Assembly: GCA_030374765.1 (NCBI GenBank)
Contig: JARGXX010000071.1
Location: 620,001 to 684,000 of the forward strand
Direction of reading: 5' to 3'
DNA from: Agarophyton chilense
Lineage: Eukaryota; Rhodophyta; Florideophyceae; Gracilariales; Gracilariaceae
DNA length: 64,000 nucleotides
Numbering within the stretch: position 1 is the first letter of the stretch; the number at the start of each line of letters is the position of its first letter. The notes beneath the pieces were generated by a model that was not told the DNA's origin, ran no database searches, and saw only the letters and a program-made list of their open reading frames with translations. Made by a program: the position numbers and the translations under genes. This document shows positions 63,629 through 64,000 of the stretch, in pieces.

Positions 63629-63672
63629 GTTGGTCGCGCGCGCACGCTGGAGCCGCAAGCGGAGCAGTGTAA
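62704..63672 (+). CDS. 2H-phosphoesterase, RNA 2',3'-cyclic phosphodiesterase (ThpR/LigT-like)
   Basis: 322 aa from ATG 62704. The 2H fold is shown by two HxTx motifs, DYHITLNFIG (His144) and YTPHITLARV (His229), with LFVAIGLEDS opening the domain. The family hydrolyses cyclic phosphates at RNA ends. The first 95 residues are Arg/Gly-rich, including an (RG)n run encoded by GGGCGC repeats at 62908-62945; ATG at 62989 (MRAGRTAGG) would omit this part. After residue 290 a polyglutamine tract is encoded by CAG repeats. Codon use is strongly GC-rich. No intron. It pairs with an RNA methyltransferase across a shared promoter, consistent with RNA metabolism (inference). Confidence 0.85.
62905..62945. 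repeat. GGGCGC hexanucleotide repeat in the phosphoesterase coding sequence
   Basis: About six copies of GGGCGC after a GGGCAC variant, in frame as alternating Arg and Gly. Length polymorphism in multiples of six would keep the frame. Confidence 0.9.
63595..63627. repeat. CAG repeat coding polyglutamine
   Basis: About eleven CAG units near the C-terminus of the phosphoesterase, giving about eleven Gln in the plus frame. Confidence 0.9.
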
Positions 63673-64000
63673 AGCGACGACATCGTTTTGGTGTGGGTAT
63701 GCCTTTTTTTTATATTCTTTTTCATTTTTGCACTCGCTTTCGAAATTACAAAAAATGCCGCGCATTGGCGCTGTAATTGTGGCGCGCGCTTTCGCGTGTC
63801 AGCCACGCTGACAACACGGCGGTGGCAGAGGCGGAGGGTGTGTGTGTTAGGGCGGACGGGCGCAAGCAGCGCGCACGCACGCACGCACGCACGCACGTGT
63901 GGTACACGCGCCAAACTTGGCGCACGTGCCGCGTCGATCGAGCGCGGCCGCACACAGGCGTGCAAAGAAACGACATGCGACGCGCGACGTGCGGCGTGAG
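63673..64000. other. GC-rich 3' flank with GCAC microsatellite
   Basis: No gene is supported. A (GCAC)n run lies at about 63870-63895, and T-rich stretches at 63702-63730 may be part of the phosphoesterase 3' UTR. Confidence 0.5.

Noticed and set aside
63542..63811. Frames with polySer or polyAla at the CAG repeat
   Set aside because: Alternative readings of the CAG run; the polyQ frame continues the 2H-phosphoesterase.

Overview
This is nuclear DNA of a eukaryote, most likely an alga and plausibly a red alga. That taxonomic call is an inference. It rests on a class II DNA photolyase, a plastid-style membrane protein with a DnaJ-like zinc finger, mitochondrial-type cardiolipin synthase and NDP kinase with organelle presequences, genes with no or very short introns (72-90 bp), and dense nests of chromodomain Ty3/gypsy retrotransposons.

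Left gene island (1-9.9 kb): a partial 2-oxoglutarate-oxygenase-like gene (minus) diverges from a class II CPD photolyase (plus). Then come a membrane/DnaJ-zinc-finger protein (minus), a secreted Cys-rich coiled-coil protein (minus), a frameshifted aspartylglucosaminidase-like gene (plus), and cardiolipin synthase (minus), which converges on the latter with about 20 bp between stops. A gene-poor stretch follows.

Retrotransposon block (10.9-55.8 kb): four LTR elements and two solo LTRs with target-site duplications (TSDs). RT1 (10911-21605, TSD TTAAG) has gag-pol on the minus strand. RT3 (21968-41172, TSD CCCTG) is a relative of RT1. It is split by RT2 (23736-33876, TSD GAGTT), which sits inside RT3's accessory ORF. 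RT3 itself landed on the edge of an older solo LTR of the RT2 family (41176-41622). RT4 (42526-53535) is in the opposite orientation. A solo LTR of the RT4 family lies at 55150-55783 (TSD ATTTT). RT1 and the RT3/solo-LTR pile interrupt one degenerate minus-strand reading frame; RT4 interrupts another.

Main discovery: all four elements carry, between the integrase-chromodomain end and the gag-pol 3' LTR, a long ORF on the strand opposite to gag-pol and converging on it. The encoded proteins are visibly related in all four elements. They start just inside the gag-pol 3' LTR and end 180-335 bp short of the chromodomain stop. I do not recognise the protein family. The elements also share a primer-binding site, and RT1/RT3 share an LTR hairpin and an in-frame amber codon between RT and RNase H.

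Right gene island (57.1-63.7 kb): a three-exon organellar NDP kinase (minus), a TrmH/SpoU 2'-O-methyltransferase with a long unrecognised C-terminal extension (minus), and, divergent from it, a 2H-phosphoesterase (ThpR/LigT-like) with GC-rich and CAG repeats in its coding sequence. Gene-poor DNA at 57.9-60.4 kb holds a cluster of ATTGCAAT palindromes.
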